NCBI GenBank assembly: GCA_938001965.1
Contig: CALLBC010000227.1
Coordinates: forward strand, 1 to 32,540
Direction of reading: 5' to 3'
Length of the DNA: 32,540 nt
DNA from: an uncultured Bdellovibrionales bacterium
GTDB taxonomy: Bacteria > Bdellovibrionota > Bdellovibrionia > Bdellovibrionales > UBA1609
Shown one piece after another: positions 6,837 through 15,116 of the stretch. The stretch's first letter is position 1; each line of letters begins with the position of its first letter. Under the pieces are notes generated by a model. The model was not told the DNA's origin, ran no database searches, and worked only from the letters and a program-made list of their open reading frames with translations. A program made the translations under genes and the position numbers.

Positions 6837-8456
6837 TTGAAAATTAACTTTAATAAAATTGGTATATTTATTTTTACGGCCCTATTATTAATCCCTCTTG
6901 CATTTTTTACAAATTGTGCAAAGTTTGAATCTAATCAATTTGGGATTTCTGATTTTGGTTCAATAACTGACGGAACTCCAATAGATGAGAACCCAATAGA
7001 TGAGAACCCAATAGGTGATAGCCAAATAGATGAGAACCCAATAGATAATGATCCCAAGGACCCCAAGGACCCTGAAGTTCCCGATGATATGGATGCTACA
7101 CCAATAGTCTGTACAGAAGGAATTGTGAATAATGAGAGGCGATCTTTGGTGGTAAAATCCACGTATAATGAAATCCCTCATTTTGATACAGATGAGCTAG
7201 ATAAGCATTTTACCAGTGCTCATGGGAATACTGATGGGATGCCGCAAGTTTTCACAAAAATGGGTAGGGTAGATCACTTTTCCAATGGGGACTTATTTGT
7301 AGTTAGCGATTACCTGCACTTTTATGGAATGATGTACTATCTAACTGGAGCTAAAAAATATTTTAATTATGGCGTTAAGTTGATTGATTATATGTTTGAA
7401 AACACTGATCGAGCCCAACAATTAAAAAATATTTTTAACCCAACTGATTTAAATGCCCGAGAGGGCAATGAGCCAATTTGGACTGGTACATTTGCAGTTT
7501 TACAAAACCGTAATGTTGCACATCCCGGTTGGCGTCATAATGATGACTTTGTCACAGACCGGTTTCGCGCTTTATATAACGCCAGTAGCAGTCAAAAATT
7601 ATCAACAGTTGAAGTTTTAACTGATGGGCAAGTTACCAATGGAATTATGCACTTTGTAGACTTATCTTTAAATCGTAATCAATTAACCCAGGGAGAAAGA
7701 GATAATTTATTGTCTTATGTACCCAAAGTAAAAGTAATTATTGATGAGTGGCAGCCCACATGGCGAGAAAATATTACCGAAAAGAGTCAAACCTATAACC
7801 AAAATATTGTTATTACCGGTTCTTATTTTAAAATTGATCCAGCAACAACCAATGGGTTTTGGAAAGCCATTGGCTTTAATCAAACAGCCAATTTGTTAAG
7901 TGCTGCCATGTTAGTTGATAAACACACGCCTGGTGGAGTTCCTAGGTATCTGGATATGTCGAAAAAATTTAAAGATTACTTATTAGGGCCCGAGCTTCGT
8001 TTTATTAGCGAAGATAAAAATTACCCTTATTGGCCTTACTCATCTGATATTGCTGGAGTCTCAGATTTGGATCATACAACATTTGATATAGAGTTTTTAT
8101 TGGTGGCAAAAAACAATTGTTATATAGGTGTGACGGAAGAAGACTTAAGTGGTCCTTTAAACACCGTTCGAGATTTTGCTTTTAGGTCAAGAAATACATT
8201 TCCGGAACCATTGTTTTCAGATCTAATGACTGGTGATGGTGGTTATTTGGTAAATCAAAATGATCATGTAGTAATGGGCTCAAACTGGCCATTGCTGCCT
8301 AATGCCCATGTTAAATCTCCAGTGCATAATAAAAGTTTTCACGATCAAATTGCTGAAATGTTTATTTGGCACCAAGCCAATAGACGAAATATGCTTTATT
8401 CAAGTAAATACTATCGCTCTGCTGCAGAATTTTTATTAGCAACAGAAGAAAAATAA
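6837..8456 (+). CDS. Unknown large exported protein, probable lipoprotein, between ftsW and murG
   Basis: A 539-residue protein starting at TTG (6837), with AAGAGGT 6 nt upstream and the ftsW stop 18 nt before. The N-terminus has a hydrophobic signal ending FFTNCAKF; the Cys at about 27 could be lipidated, although the lipobox is not canonical. A low-complexity linker of PIDEN and PKD repeats follows (residues about 47-80), encoded by DNA repeats. The main domain (about 90-539) is rich in aromatic residues and paired helices, with motifs such as SDYLHFYGMMYYLTGAKKYF, HPGWRHNDDF, and near the end HDQIAEMFIWHQANRRNM. This recalls alpha/alpha-toroid carbohydrate lyases or epimerases, but I see no firm catalytic signature. 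Its place between ftsW and murG suggests an envelope role. Confidence 0.7.
   Translation: MKINFNKIGIFIFTALLLIPLAFFTNCAKFESNQFGISDFGSITDGTPIDENPIDENPIGDSQIDENPIDNDPKDPKDPEVPDDMDATPIVCTEGIVNNERRSLVVKSTYNEIPHFDTDELDKHFTSAHGNTDGMPQVFTKMGRVDHFSNGDLFVVSDYLHFYGMMYYLTGAKKYFNYGVKLIDYMFENTDRAQQLKNIFNPTDLNAREGNEPIWTGTFAVLQNRNVAHPGWRHNDDFVTDRFRALYNASSSQKLSTVEVLTDGQVTNGIMHFVDLSLNRNQLTQGERDNLLSYVPKVKVIIDEWQPTWRENITEKSQTYNQNIVITGSYFKIDPATTNGFWKAIGFNQTANLLSAAMLVDKHTPGGVPRYLDMSKKFKDYLLGPELRFISEDKNYPYWPYSSDIAGVSDLDHTTFDIEFLLVAKNNCYIGVTEEDLSGPLNTVRDFAFRSRNTFPEPLFSDLMTGDGGYLVNQNDHVVMGSNWPLLPNAHVKSPVHNKSFHDQIAEMFIWHQANRRNMLYSSKYYRSAAEFLLATEEK
6978..7070 (+). repeat. In-frame tandem repeats (15-bp and 9-bp units)
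   Basis: Five 15-bp units of CCAATAGATGAGAAC type run from 6978 to 7052: the first two are identical and the others diverged. They encode PIDEN, PIDEN, PIGDS, QIDEN and PIDND. Two 9-bp units encoding PKD follow at 7053-7070. All unit lengths are multiples of three, so copy-number change would lengthen or shorten the linker without breaking the frame. Confidence 0.85.
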
Positions 8457-8536
8457 ACTATAGCTGATTGTAATTTATTAAAAATCAATTTAACCTCGTA
8501 AATGTATTCCAAATGTAAAGCTATGAGGGCAAGTTT

Positions 8537-9616
8537 TTGAAAAATAATGTATTTCTAGCTGCTGGTGGTACTGGCGGACATATTTATCCCGCGATCGCTG
8601 TTGCTAAAGCCTTGGAAGAACAAAAAAATGATATTAAAATTAATTTTTGGGGAGCCACTAAGGGGCTAGAAAATACAATCATACCAAAGTATAATTACCC
8701 CTTATACAGAATTAAGATGGGAAGAATAAACCATAATGTATCAAAGGCTGAAAGGCTGTTTACATTATTTTTATTACCCATAGCCTTTTTAAAAGCTATT
8801 TGTACTTTACTGAAAGTTCGACCAAAATTTGTAATGGGTTTTGGTGGTCATGCCTCTGCCGCATTATTATTAGCAGCTAGTTTTTTAAGAATTCCCAGTT
8901 ATATTTGGGAGCCAAATGCCTTGCCAGGTTTAACCAACAGAAAGCTATCAGGTTTTGTAAAAGAAGCCTTTGTTGTGTTTGAAAAGGCTAAAAATCATAT
9001 GAAGTGCCCAACTAGGGATCTTGGTTTGCCAATTCGTAAGGAAGTAGAAACAAAAATTGAAAAGCTTAAACATGATGGCTTTCATATTTTGGTGTATGGC
9101 GGGTCACAAGGGTCTATGGCTATCAATAAAATTATTTTAGAAATGGTAAACAAAAAATTGTTAAGTGATGATGTAAAAATACTTTTGCAAACAGGTGTTA
9201 AGAACTTTGCAAAAATGAAAGAGCTTTATGATGGTAAGAATAGCCAATTGGAGTTAATTGATTATATTCATGATATGCCGCAAAGGTACGCATGGGCTGA
9301 TTTAGCTATTGCTAGGGCCGGGACAGGGACTATTTCTGAGTTTGCCTCTGTTAAAATGCCAAATATTTTGATACCGCTTCCAACTTCAGCTGAATACCAT
9401 CAGTTTGATAATGCTAAAAGTCTATCTGATAAAGGGGCTTCTATTTTATTAGAGGAAAAAGACGCCAGTAGCGAGAGGTTAGCCATGGAGATAAATAAGC
9501 TTAAAAATAACAAGGAAAGCTTGCTTCAAATGGCGCAAAATATTAAAACTTTTCATCAGCCTAACGCTGCTGGAAAGATAGCAAGCTATCTAATTAGTTC
9601 TAATTTTGAGGTTTAA
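8537..9616 (+). CDS. murG: MurG, lipid II synthase (UDP-GlcNAc transferase)
   Basis: Transfers GlcNAc from UDP-GlcNAc to lipid I on the inner face of the cytoplasmic membrane, forming lipid II. The protein has 359 residues, the usual length. The first glycine loop AAGGTGGHIYPA is at residues 8-19, GFGGHASA near 95, EPNALPGLTNR near 129-139, the second Rossmann domain opens with YGGSQGSMAINK near 190-201, the donor-site ARAGTGTISE is near 258, and PLPTSAEYHQFDNA near 280. The start is TTG at 8537 with GAGGGCAAG just before. An 80-nt gap separates it from the preceding gene, and its stop abuts the murC start. Confidence 0.95.
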   Translation: MKNNVFLAAGGTGGHIYPAIAVAKALEEQKNDIKINFWGATKGLENTIIPKYNYPLYRIKMGRINHNVSKAERLFTLFLLPIAFLKAICTLLKVRPKFVMGFGGHASAALLLAASFLRIPSYIWEPNALPGLTNRKLSGFVKEAFVVFEKAKNHMKCPTRDLGLPIRKEVETKIEKLKHDGFHILVYGGSQGSMAINKIILEMVNKKLLSDDVKILLQTGVKNFAKMKELYDGKNSQLELIDYIHDMPQRYAWADLAIARAGTGTISEFASVKMPNILIPLPTSAEYHQFDNAKSLSDKGASILLEEKDASSERLAMEINKLKNNKESLLQMAQNIKTFHQPNAAGKIASYLISSNFEV

Positions 9617-10963
9617 ATGCAAGATAATCGTTTAATGAAATCCAAGGTTCACTTTATAGGAGTGGGCGGTATTGGTATGAGTGGCCTAGCTGAGCTTTTG
9701 CACAATATGGGTGCCACAGTCTCTGGTAGTGATATGAGTGAAAACTCGCAAACAAGCCACTTAAAAAAATTAGGTGTAACTGTATTTCAAGGTCATGAAG
9801 AAGCTAACATTAGCGATTGTGATGTTGTGGTTTATACCAGTGCTGTTAAGCCCACTAATGTAGAGTACAAGCAGGCACAAAAATTAGGTATTCCATTAAT
9901 TCCAAGAGCAGAAGCATTGGCAGAAATTATGCTGTTAAAAAAAGGTGTGGCCATAGCTGGGACGCATGGTAAAACCACAACAACTAGCCTTGCTGCTTCT
10001 GTGTTTATAAATGCTAAGGTTGACCCAACCATTGTTGTTGGCGGGCGTTTAGATTTAATTAAATCAACGGCCTTGCTTGGTGAAGGGCAGTGGTTAATTG
10101 CAGAGGCTGACGAAAGTGATGGTAGTTTTTCCAGGTTATCACCAGAGATGGTTGTGATCACGAATATTGATAGTGACCACCTTGATCACTATAAAACTTT
10201 TGAAAATGTTAAAAGGGCATTTTATGACTTTGCCACTCGTATTCCTTTTTACGGAAAATTAATATTTTGTGGCGATGACCGCACAGCCTTTGAGCTGTTT
10301 AAGTCATTTCCAAAGACTAAGTACAGTTATGGTTTTGGCGAATTTAATGATTACATTTTAAAGGGTGAGAAAGGAAAGTATAAAGTTTATAAGAGTGATG
10401 AGCTTTTAGGTGAAGTGAACATCCCAATGCCTGGTAAGCACAATGCCTTAAATTCTTTAGCTGCCATTGTTAGTGGTTTGCAGGCTGGATTTAGTTTTGA
10501 TGTTTGCGCTAAAGGTGTTGAAAGCTTTGGTGGTGTTGATCGTAGGTTCCAGCATAAGGCTGAAATTAATGGCGTTGATTACTATGATGATTATGCTCAT
10601 CATCCTACAGAGCTTAAAGCTGTTTTTGAAGCCTTTACGGAAAAATACCCCAATCGTAAATTAAAAGTGGTCTTCCAGCCGCACAGGTATAAAAGAACAC
10701 AAGACTGTTGGGCAGATTTTAGCCAATCATTTAGTGGAGTGGATGAGTTATTTTTATTAAATATTTATCCTGCTGGCGAAGCTCCCATTGAAGGAGTAAC
10801 TTCAGAGCTTCTTTTAAAAGAAATTCCCATAGAAAAAAAACGTGTAATAACACAAACAGACGAGGGAATTAATTTAATTAAAAATTCCATTGAAAAAGGT
10901 GATGTTGTTGTGATGCTTGGTGCGGGTAATGTGTCTAAGTGGGGCGAGGCTTTGTACAATTAA
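9617..10963 (+). CDS. murC: MurC, UDP-N-acetylmuramate-L-alanine ligase
   Basis: Cytoplasmic ATP-dependent ligase that adds L-Ala to UDP-MurNAc, the first amino acid of the stem peptide. It has 448 residues. The UDP-binding loop FIGVGGIGMSGLAEL is at about 12-26, the ATP loop GTHGKTTTTS near 115-124, EADESDGSF near 157, the NIDSDHLDHY segment near 183-192, GKHNALNSLAAI near 274, DDYAHHPTEL near 322-331 and FQPHRYKRT near 352. The ATG directly follows the murG stop, and TGAGGT inside murG serves as the ribosome site. A second Met at residue 7 has no ribosome site of its own. The stop overlaps the murB start by one base. Confidence 0.96.
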   Translation: MQDNRLMKSKVHFIGVGGIGMSGLAELLHNMGATVSGSDMSENSQTSHLKKLGVTVFQGHEEANISDCDVVVYTSAVKPTNVEYKQAQKLGIPLIPRAEALAEIMLLKKGVAIAGTHGKTTTTSLAASVFINAKVDPTIVVGGRLDLIKSTALLGEGQWLIAEADESDGSFSRLSPEMVVITNIDSDHLDHYKTFENVKRAFYDFATRIPFYGKLIFCGDDRTAFELFKSFPKTKYSYGFGEFNDYILKGEKGKYKVYKSDELLGEVNIPMPGKHNALNSLAAIVSGLQAGFSFDVCAKGVESFGGVDRRFQHKAEINGVDYYDDYAHHPTELKAVFEAFTEKYPNRKLKVVFQPHRYKRTQDCWADFSQSFSGVDELFLLNIYPAGEAPIEGVTSELLLKEIPIEKKRVITQTDEGINLIKNSIEKGDVVVMLGAGNVSKWGEALYN

Positions 10964-11865
10964 TGGATATGCCTAACTTTATTCAACCTAATGTGAGTTT
11001 AAAGCAGTATAACACCTGGAAAGTGGGTGGTTTAGCCGATTTTTTAGCACTGCCTAACACTGTTGAAGAGCTCAAGGAGTCAATCACTTGGGCTAAAAAA
11101 TATAACCACAATATAACTTTATTGGGTGATGGTAGTAATGTTCTTATTCACGATGATGGTATTAAGGGTTTAGTAGTTTGTTTAAAAAAAATTAATGGGG
11201 TTGAAGCTTCCGAAAGTGATGGTAACCTAAAATTAGAATGTTGGGCCGGTAGTTCAAAAGCTGAGGCCCTTAAAGTATTTTTAAAATATAAATTATCACC
11301 GGCTTTATTCTTAACAGGTCTTCCGGGCAATATTGCTGGTGGGGTTGTTATGAACGCAGGTGTTGGTGAGCAGCGTGTGCCCAGAGAATTTTGTGAGATA
11401 ACAGAATGGGTGGATGTATTGCGACCAGACACTCTTGAAGTAGAGCGTGTACAAGCCACAGACATAGACTGGAGTTACAGAACCAGTAAGGGGTGGCAGC
11501 CAGGTATTATTGTAAAGGTGGGTTTAATTTGGCCATTAGCTCCAGAGCACCCAGAGATTATGAATGAAATAAAAAAAGCCACTCGTAATCGAATTATGAA
11601 GCAGCCCATTAACCAACCAAGCTGTGGTTCAGTGTTTAGAAACCCAAAGCCTGAATCTTCAGGAGCACTTATTGAAGGGGCTGGCTTAAAAGGATTTTCA
11701 ATTGGTGGGGCGCAAGTCTCAACAAAGCACGCCAACTTTATTATTACTGAGCCAGGTGCAAAAGCCTCTGACGTTGATTTACTAATAAAACATATTCAAA
11801 AGATGATTAGCGAAAAGCATTCAATAAACTTGCATACCGAAGTGGTTTACTTAGGTTCTTTCTAA
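10963..11865 (+). CDS. murB: MurB, UDP-N-acetylenolpyruvoylglucosamine reductase
   Basis: FAD-dependent enzyme that reduces UDP-GlcNAc-enolpyruvate to UDP-MurNAc using NADPH. I chose the ATG at 10963, which overlaps the murC TAA (TAATG) and gives 300 residues; an in-frame ATG 24 nt earlier lies within murC. Motifs: NTWKVGGLADF near 15-25, LLGDGSNVLI near 52-61, GLPGNIAGGVVMNAGVGE near 114-131, YRTSKG near 170, the catalytic-serine segment PSCGSVFRNP near 216-225, and AGLKGFSIGGAQVSTKHANF near 236-255. The compact SCGSVFRNP form points to the type II (S. aureus-like) MurB group. No ddl gene follows, unlike many dcw clusters. Confidence 0.95.
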   Translation: MDMPNFIQPNVSLKQYNTWKVGGLADFLALPNTVEELKESITWAKKYNHNITLLGDGSNVLIHDDGIKGLVVCLKKINGVEASESDGNLKLECWAGSSKAEALKVFLKYKLSPALFLTGLPGNIAGGVVMNAGVGEQRVPREFCEITEWVDVLRPDTLEVERVQATDIDWSYRTSKGWQPGIIVKVGLIWPLAPEHPEIMNEIKKATRNRIMKQPINQPSCGSVFRNPKPESSGALIEGAGLKGFSIGGAQVSTKHANFIITEPGAKASDVDLLIKHIQKMISEKHSINLHTEVVYLGSF

Positions 11866-11867
11866 TA

Positions 11868-12125
11868 ATGAAGATTAGTGAGTGTCGAAATTTAGGTCCT
11901 AAAACCCAAGAGCAATTTGAAGCCATAGGTATTCATAGTTTTGAGCAACTTGAAGAGCTAGGTTGGGAAGAGGTTTGTTTGCGCTTTAATGAGTATTACC
12001 CAGGGCTTATTAATTTAAATTTAGTTACTGCGGTAATTGGTGCGATTCACGATCAAGATTGGCGAAAGGTAGATCCGCATATTAAAAAACAAGCTAAGCA
12101 ATTGATTTTAGATTTAAAAAAATAG
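11868..12125 (+). CDS. TfoX C-terminal-domain protein
   Basis: An 85-residue stand-alone TfoX_C-type domain. The pattern LGPKTQEQFEAIGIHSFEQLEELGWEE (residues 9-35) is the helix-hairpin-helix-like opening of this family, followed by LNLVTAVIGAIHDQDWRKVDP (about 50-70). In TfoX/Sxy this domain lies after the regulatory N-terminal half and is linked to competence control; alone it has no assigned role. The ATG comes 2 nt after the murB stop, so it is the last gene of the murGCB run. It could be a small DNA- or protein-binding factor co-expressed with wall synthesis; that is inference. Confidence 0.75.
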   Translation: MKISECRNLGPKTQEQFEAIGIHSFEQLEELGWEEVCLRFNEYYPGLINLNLVTAVIGAIHDQDWRKVDPHIKKQAKQLILDLKK

Positions 12126-12137
12126 GTTTTAGTGGAG

Positions 12138-12169
12138 TTTCATCTATTCTCTTAACTGACTAGATGAAA
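12138..12169. terminator. 9-bp stem-loop between convergent genes
   Basis: TTTCATCTA (12138-12146) pairs perfectly with TAGATGAAA (12161-12169) across a 14-nt loop. It sits just after the TfoX-domain gene and before the 3' end of the minus-strand gene at 12187. There is no T-run, so intrinsic termination is uncertain. Confidence 0.4.
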
Positions 12170-12186
12170 TGCCAACACATCCTGAT

Positions 12187-12849
12187 CTAAAAACTTAAGC
12201 CTAAACCAATATCGATCAATAAAGCATTATTTCCAAAGTCTAAGTCTCTGGTTGTTTGCGATCCATTTGCTGCTGTTAAAGTGAAATTATCGGGAGTGAT
12301 ATAAGAACCAAGCCCACCACCTACATTTAAGTTAAATCGATTCCATTGCCATTGATAACCACCAGTTATGCCGAGCATAGTTTCACTAAACTTTCCAGTT
12401 TCTTTGCCACTGCCTAAAAAACCAGTTCCTTCCACTTTATTGTCCGCTCTTGTGACAACAGCATTTATATAGGCTGAACTTTCATTATTGCCGCTAAAAA
12501 AGTAAGTGGATCTAACTCCGTATTTGATACGGATAGTTTCGTAGTCATCAAAAATAAAACCTGAAACACTCCCAGAGGAATAAACTCCACTACCACCTGA
12601 CATATAGGCTAAAATAGGACCTATACTAAAATTACCACCAAACTTAAATTGAAAACTAGTGTTGATTTCATCAATAAGTATCCAATGGGGTTCAACTCTA
12701 ACTATAAATTTATAGTCAGAATGATTTTTTTTAATTACAGGGTTTTCAATAGTCTTTACTTTTGGTGGTTCTTGCTCTGAAGTCGCAGTAGCAAAGGCCA
12801 TTATGGGTAAAATTATTATAGTTAGAATTAGTATAGTTAATTTTTTCAT
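12187..12849 (-). CDS. Probable outer-membrane beta-barrel protein
   Basis: A 220-residue protein with a signal peptide (about 1-20, cleaved near AFATA) and AAGGAG 11 nt before the ATG. After a Lys/Pro linker, the mature part alternates polar and hydrophobic residues in strand-like runs (KFIVRVEPHWILI, TIRIKYGVRSTYFF, MLGITGGYQWQWNRFNLNVGGGLG). It ends in LLIDIGLGLSF; a terminal Phe is the typical outer-membrane barrel signal for BAM assembly. The size suits an 8-strand barrel of the OmpW/OmpX kind, but I cannot assign a family. It is inserted on the opposite strand between the murB-TfoX run and ftsQ, splitting the dcw cluster into two transcription units. Confidence 0.6.
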   Translation of the reverse strand: MKKLTILILTIIILPIMAFATATSEQEPPKVKTIENPVIKKNHSDYKFIVRVEPHWILIDEINTSFQFKFGGNFSIGPILAYMSGGSGVYSSGSVSGFIFDDYETIRIKYGVRSTYFFSGNNESSAYINAVVTRADNKVEGTGFLGSGKETGKFSETMLGITGGYQWQWNRFNLNVGGGLGSYITPDNFTLTAANGSQTTRDLDFGNNALLIDIGLGLSF

Positions 12850-13035
12850 ATAGTAAGAGCTCCTTGTAAACAGAAGTGATAGGCTAAGGCATATTGTGAT
12901 TTTATGTTAGTAATATATCCTTTAGAAATACTTAAGAGACTCAATTCAACTTCGAGCCTAGATTAAGGTCTAGCGCCGAATTTTAATATGCTAATTGTTT
13001 AAATTGTTCTAAGATAAACATTAGAGGTTATCTGT

Positions 13036-13764
13036 ATGTTAAGAAAGCTATTATTAGTTTCATTTTGTTTTTTTAGTGGTGTGGCAGTTTTGGGTTTTGC
13101 AACCTATAAAGGCTTTTTTAATATTTCTAGGATCAATGTCGCTGTCACTTCAGAAAATCAAAGCTTTGATACAGAAAACTTGGTTGATGAGGGCGATAAA
13201 AAGTTAAAAGAAATAATGGGGCAGGCCTTATTTGGAGTCTCACTAGAAAGTATTTATAGTAAATTAATTAGTGATCCGCGTCTTAAAGACATCAAAATAA
13301 AAAGGAAGTTTCCTAATGAAATTGGGGTTGAGCTCATACCAAAACAGGTGGTTTTGTCTATGATGTCTTTTAAGCATGGCCTACATTCCATAACAAGTTC
13401 TGGCTCTATTTTACCCGTGAAATTATCCAAACAAGATATTGATTTACCAATACTTAGGGGAGCAAATTTTCATAAAGAACAAGCCTTAAGAAAGAAGGCT
13501 GTGGCGCTTTTGCGGGATATACCTGATCGTGGATTGTTTAGTAAACAAAACATATCTGAGATTCGTTATGAAAAGAAAAATGGTTTTATTCTTCACTTAG
13601 TAAATCGTAATACGTTGGTTAAATTAGGTAAGGATAACTTTCTGCAAAAATCCAGTTTTATCGAACGAGCCATGAGTTATCTTGAGAGTCAGAGATTGGA
13701 AGGTCGCGTTATTGATGCTCGCTATTCAAAAAAAGTTGTTGTCAAGCTGCGTAATGAACCTTAG
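13036..13764 (+). CDS. ftsQ: FtsQ, divisome scaffold protein
   Basis: A 242-residue bitopic inner-membrane protein linking early and late divisome parts through FtsB/FtsL. It has a short cytoplasmic N-terminus and one membrane helix (about 5-27). A POTRA-type domain follows (about 32-110: FNISRINVAV, then LFGVSLESIYSKLISDPRLKDIKIKRKFPNEIGVEL in two parts around residue 75-105). The beta domain after it includes LPILRGANF and ends VIDARYSKKVVVKL, the usual FtsQ C-terminal strand. AGAGGTTA precedes the ATG. The 186-nt gap upstream, shared with the divergent barrel gene, presumably holds its promoter. Confidence 0.88.
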   Translation: MLRKLLLVSFCFFSGVAVLGFATYKGFFNISRINVAVTSENQSFDTENLVDEGDKKLKEIMGQALFGVSLESIYSKLISDPRLKDIKIKRKFPNEIGVELIPKQVVLSMMSFKHGLHSITSSGSILPVKLSKQDIDLPILRGANFHKEQALRKKAVALLRDIPDRGLFSKQNISEIRYEKKNGFILHLVNRNTLVKLGKDNFLQKSSFIERAMSYLESQRLEGRVIDARYSKKVVVKLRNEP

Positions 13765-13772
13765 GCTTTAAG

Positions 13773-13811
13773 TATAGGTTCAGTGGATGAACTTATAGCA
13801 CTTTTAGTGCT
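13773..13811 (+). promoter_or_regulatory. Two tandem hairpins in the ftsQ-ftsA gap
   Basis: TATAGGTTCA (13773-13782) pairs with TGAACTTATA (13788-13797) over 10 positions, one a G-U, with a 5-nt loop. Immediately after, AGCACT (13797-13802) pairs with AGTGCT (13806-13811) around TTT. Both lie in the 68-nt gap and end 10 nt before the ftsA ribosome site AAAGGA. They could be an RNase processing site or translational control element. No T-run follows, so a simple terminator is unlikely. Confidence 0.5.
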
Positions 13812-13832
13812 GAAGCGACAAAAGGATTTGTT

Positions 13833-15104
13833 ATGTCAAAAAATAATCGCAAGCCGATTTATTTGGCCGCGCTAGACATTGGTTCCACTAAAGTTGTGTT
13901 TTCAATTGCCCAGGCAAAGTCTGACGGCATTGAAGTGATCGGCGTTGGTGTAGTTCCTCATCTAGGTGTTAAACAAGGTGCCGTTGTAAATATTGAGTCC
14001 ACAACGGAAGCAATTATAAAAGCAAAAGAAGAAGCCGAGCTTATGGCAGGCACAGAGGTGAACGAAGTTTACCTCGGAGTTGGTGGGACTCATATGCAGT
14101 CTTTTCAATCCACAGGAATGGTTGCAATCAGCGGTCGTGAAGTTTTAGAAAATGATATTGAAAGAGTGATTGAAGCTGCTAAAGCCGTTGCAATCCCAGC
14201 AGACAGAAAAGTTTTACATGTTATTCCTAATTTTTATAAAGTTGATGAGCAAGACGGTATTAGTGACCCACTAGGTATGTCAGGTGTGCGTTTAGAGGCC
14301 TCTGTACATATTGTTACTGCTTCTAAGTCAGCTTTACAAAACTCTATTAAGGCCACTGAAAAAGCAGGTCTTAAAGTAACTGATACAGTTTTACAATCCT
14401 TAGCCGCTTCAATGGCTGTTCTTACTGAAGATGAAAGAAAAATGGGTGTGAGCCTTGCCATTATGGGTGGCGGTAAATGTGAAATTATTAGCTATGTGGC
14501 GGGAAGTGCTGTGCATACAGCTGTAATTCCTGTTGGTGGTAGTCACTTCACTAGTGATGTAGCAATGGGTTTAAGAACAACTCAAGCCCATGCTGAAATC
14601 TTAAAGTGTAAGCATGCTTTTGCAATTTCTCAAAATATTGAAGGGCAACAAACCATTGAGGTAGAAAGTGTAGGTGGGCGACCTCCTCGCACAATTGATA
14701 AAAAAACTCTTTGCGATATTGTTGAAGCTAGAACAGATGAAACTTTAAAGTTAATCAGCAATGAACTAAAAAAGAACAACTTAATGACCAATCTTGGGTC
14801 AGGAGTGGTTCTTACAGGTGGAGCTAGTCAATTAAAAGGTTTAGCTCAGTTAGGTGACTTTATATTTGATATACCTGTTCGCTTAGGTACACCACTAGCT
14901 GTGGGTGGGCTAACTGATGTTGTAAGGACACCAAACTTCTCAACAACAGTTGGCTTATTATTATTTGGTAGAAAACAAATTAAACAAACAATTAAAGATA
15001 TAAATGATGATGGACAAGAACTTAATGATGGCGAAAGCTACTCTTTTGATTCCATAAAAGATTTAAGTTCTAAAGTTAAAAAGTATTTTGATAAATTATT
15101 TTAA
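13833..15104 (+). CDS. ftsA: FtsA, actin-like membrane anchor for FtsZ
   Basis: A 423-residue actin-fold protein that tethers FtsZ to the membrane and recruits later divisome proteins. Phosphate loop 1, ALDIGSTKVVF, is at 13-23. The 1C subdomain region reads GVGGTHMQSF to PLGMSGVRLEASVHIV. The adenosine loop VVLTGGASQLKGL is near 326-338. The C-terminus (about 403-423: FDSIKDLSSKVKKYFDKLF) is the expected amphipathic membrane-binding helix. Odd point: the second phosphate loop, normally D-x-GGG-T-x-D, here reads IMGGGKCEI (residues 210-218), replacing the usual acidic residue by Met211 and the Thr by Lys215. ftsZ follows after 12 nt. Confidence 0.95.
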   Translation: MSKNNRKPIYLAALDIGSTKVVFSIAQAKSDGIEVIGVGVVPHLGVKQGAVVNIESTTEAIIKAKEEAELMAGTEVNEVYLGVGGTHMQSFQSTGMVAISGREVLENDIERVIEAAKAVAIPADRKVLHVIPNFYKVDEQDGISDPLGMSGVRLEASVHIVTASKSALQNSIKATEKAGLKVTDTVLQSLAASMAVLTEDERKMGVSLAIMGGGKCEIISYVAGSAVHTAVIPVGGSHFTSDVAMGLRTTQAHAEILKCKHAFAISQNIEGQQTIEVESVGGRPPRTIDKKTLCDIVEARTDETLKLISNELKKNNLMTNLGSGVVLTGGASQLKGLAQLGDFIFDIPVRLGTPLAVGGLTDVVRTPNFSTTVGLLLFGRKQIKQTIKDINDDGQELNDGESYSFDSIKDLSSKVKKYFDKLF

Positions 15105-15116
15105 ACAGGGGGAATT

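Noticed and set aside
6935-7181. Minus-strand open frames with Ile/Ser/Gly repeats opposite the 6837 gene
   Set aside because: They are the antisense reading of the PIDEN-coding repeats and have no ribosome site.
12949-12979. Imperfect palindrome before ftsQ
   Set aside because: Only 4-bp and 5-bp arm segments around a 3x3 internal mismatch; too weak in AT-rich DNA to list.
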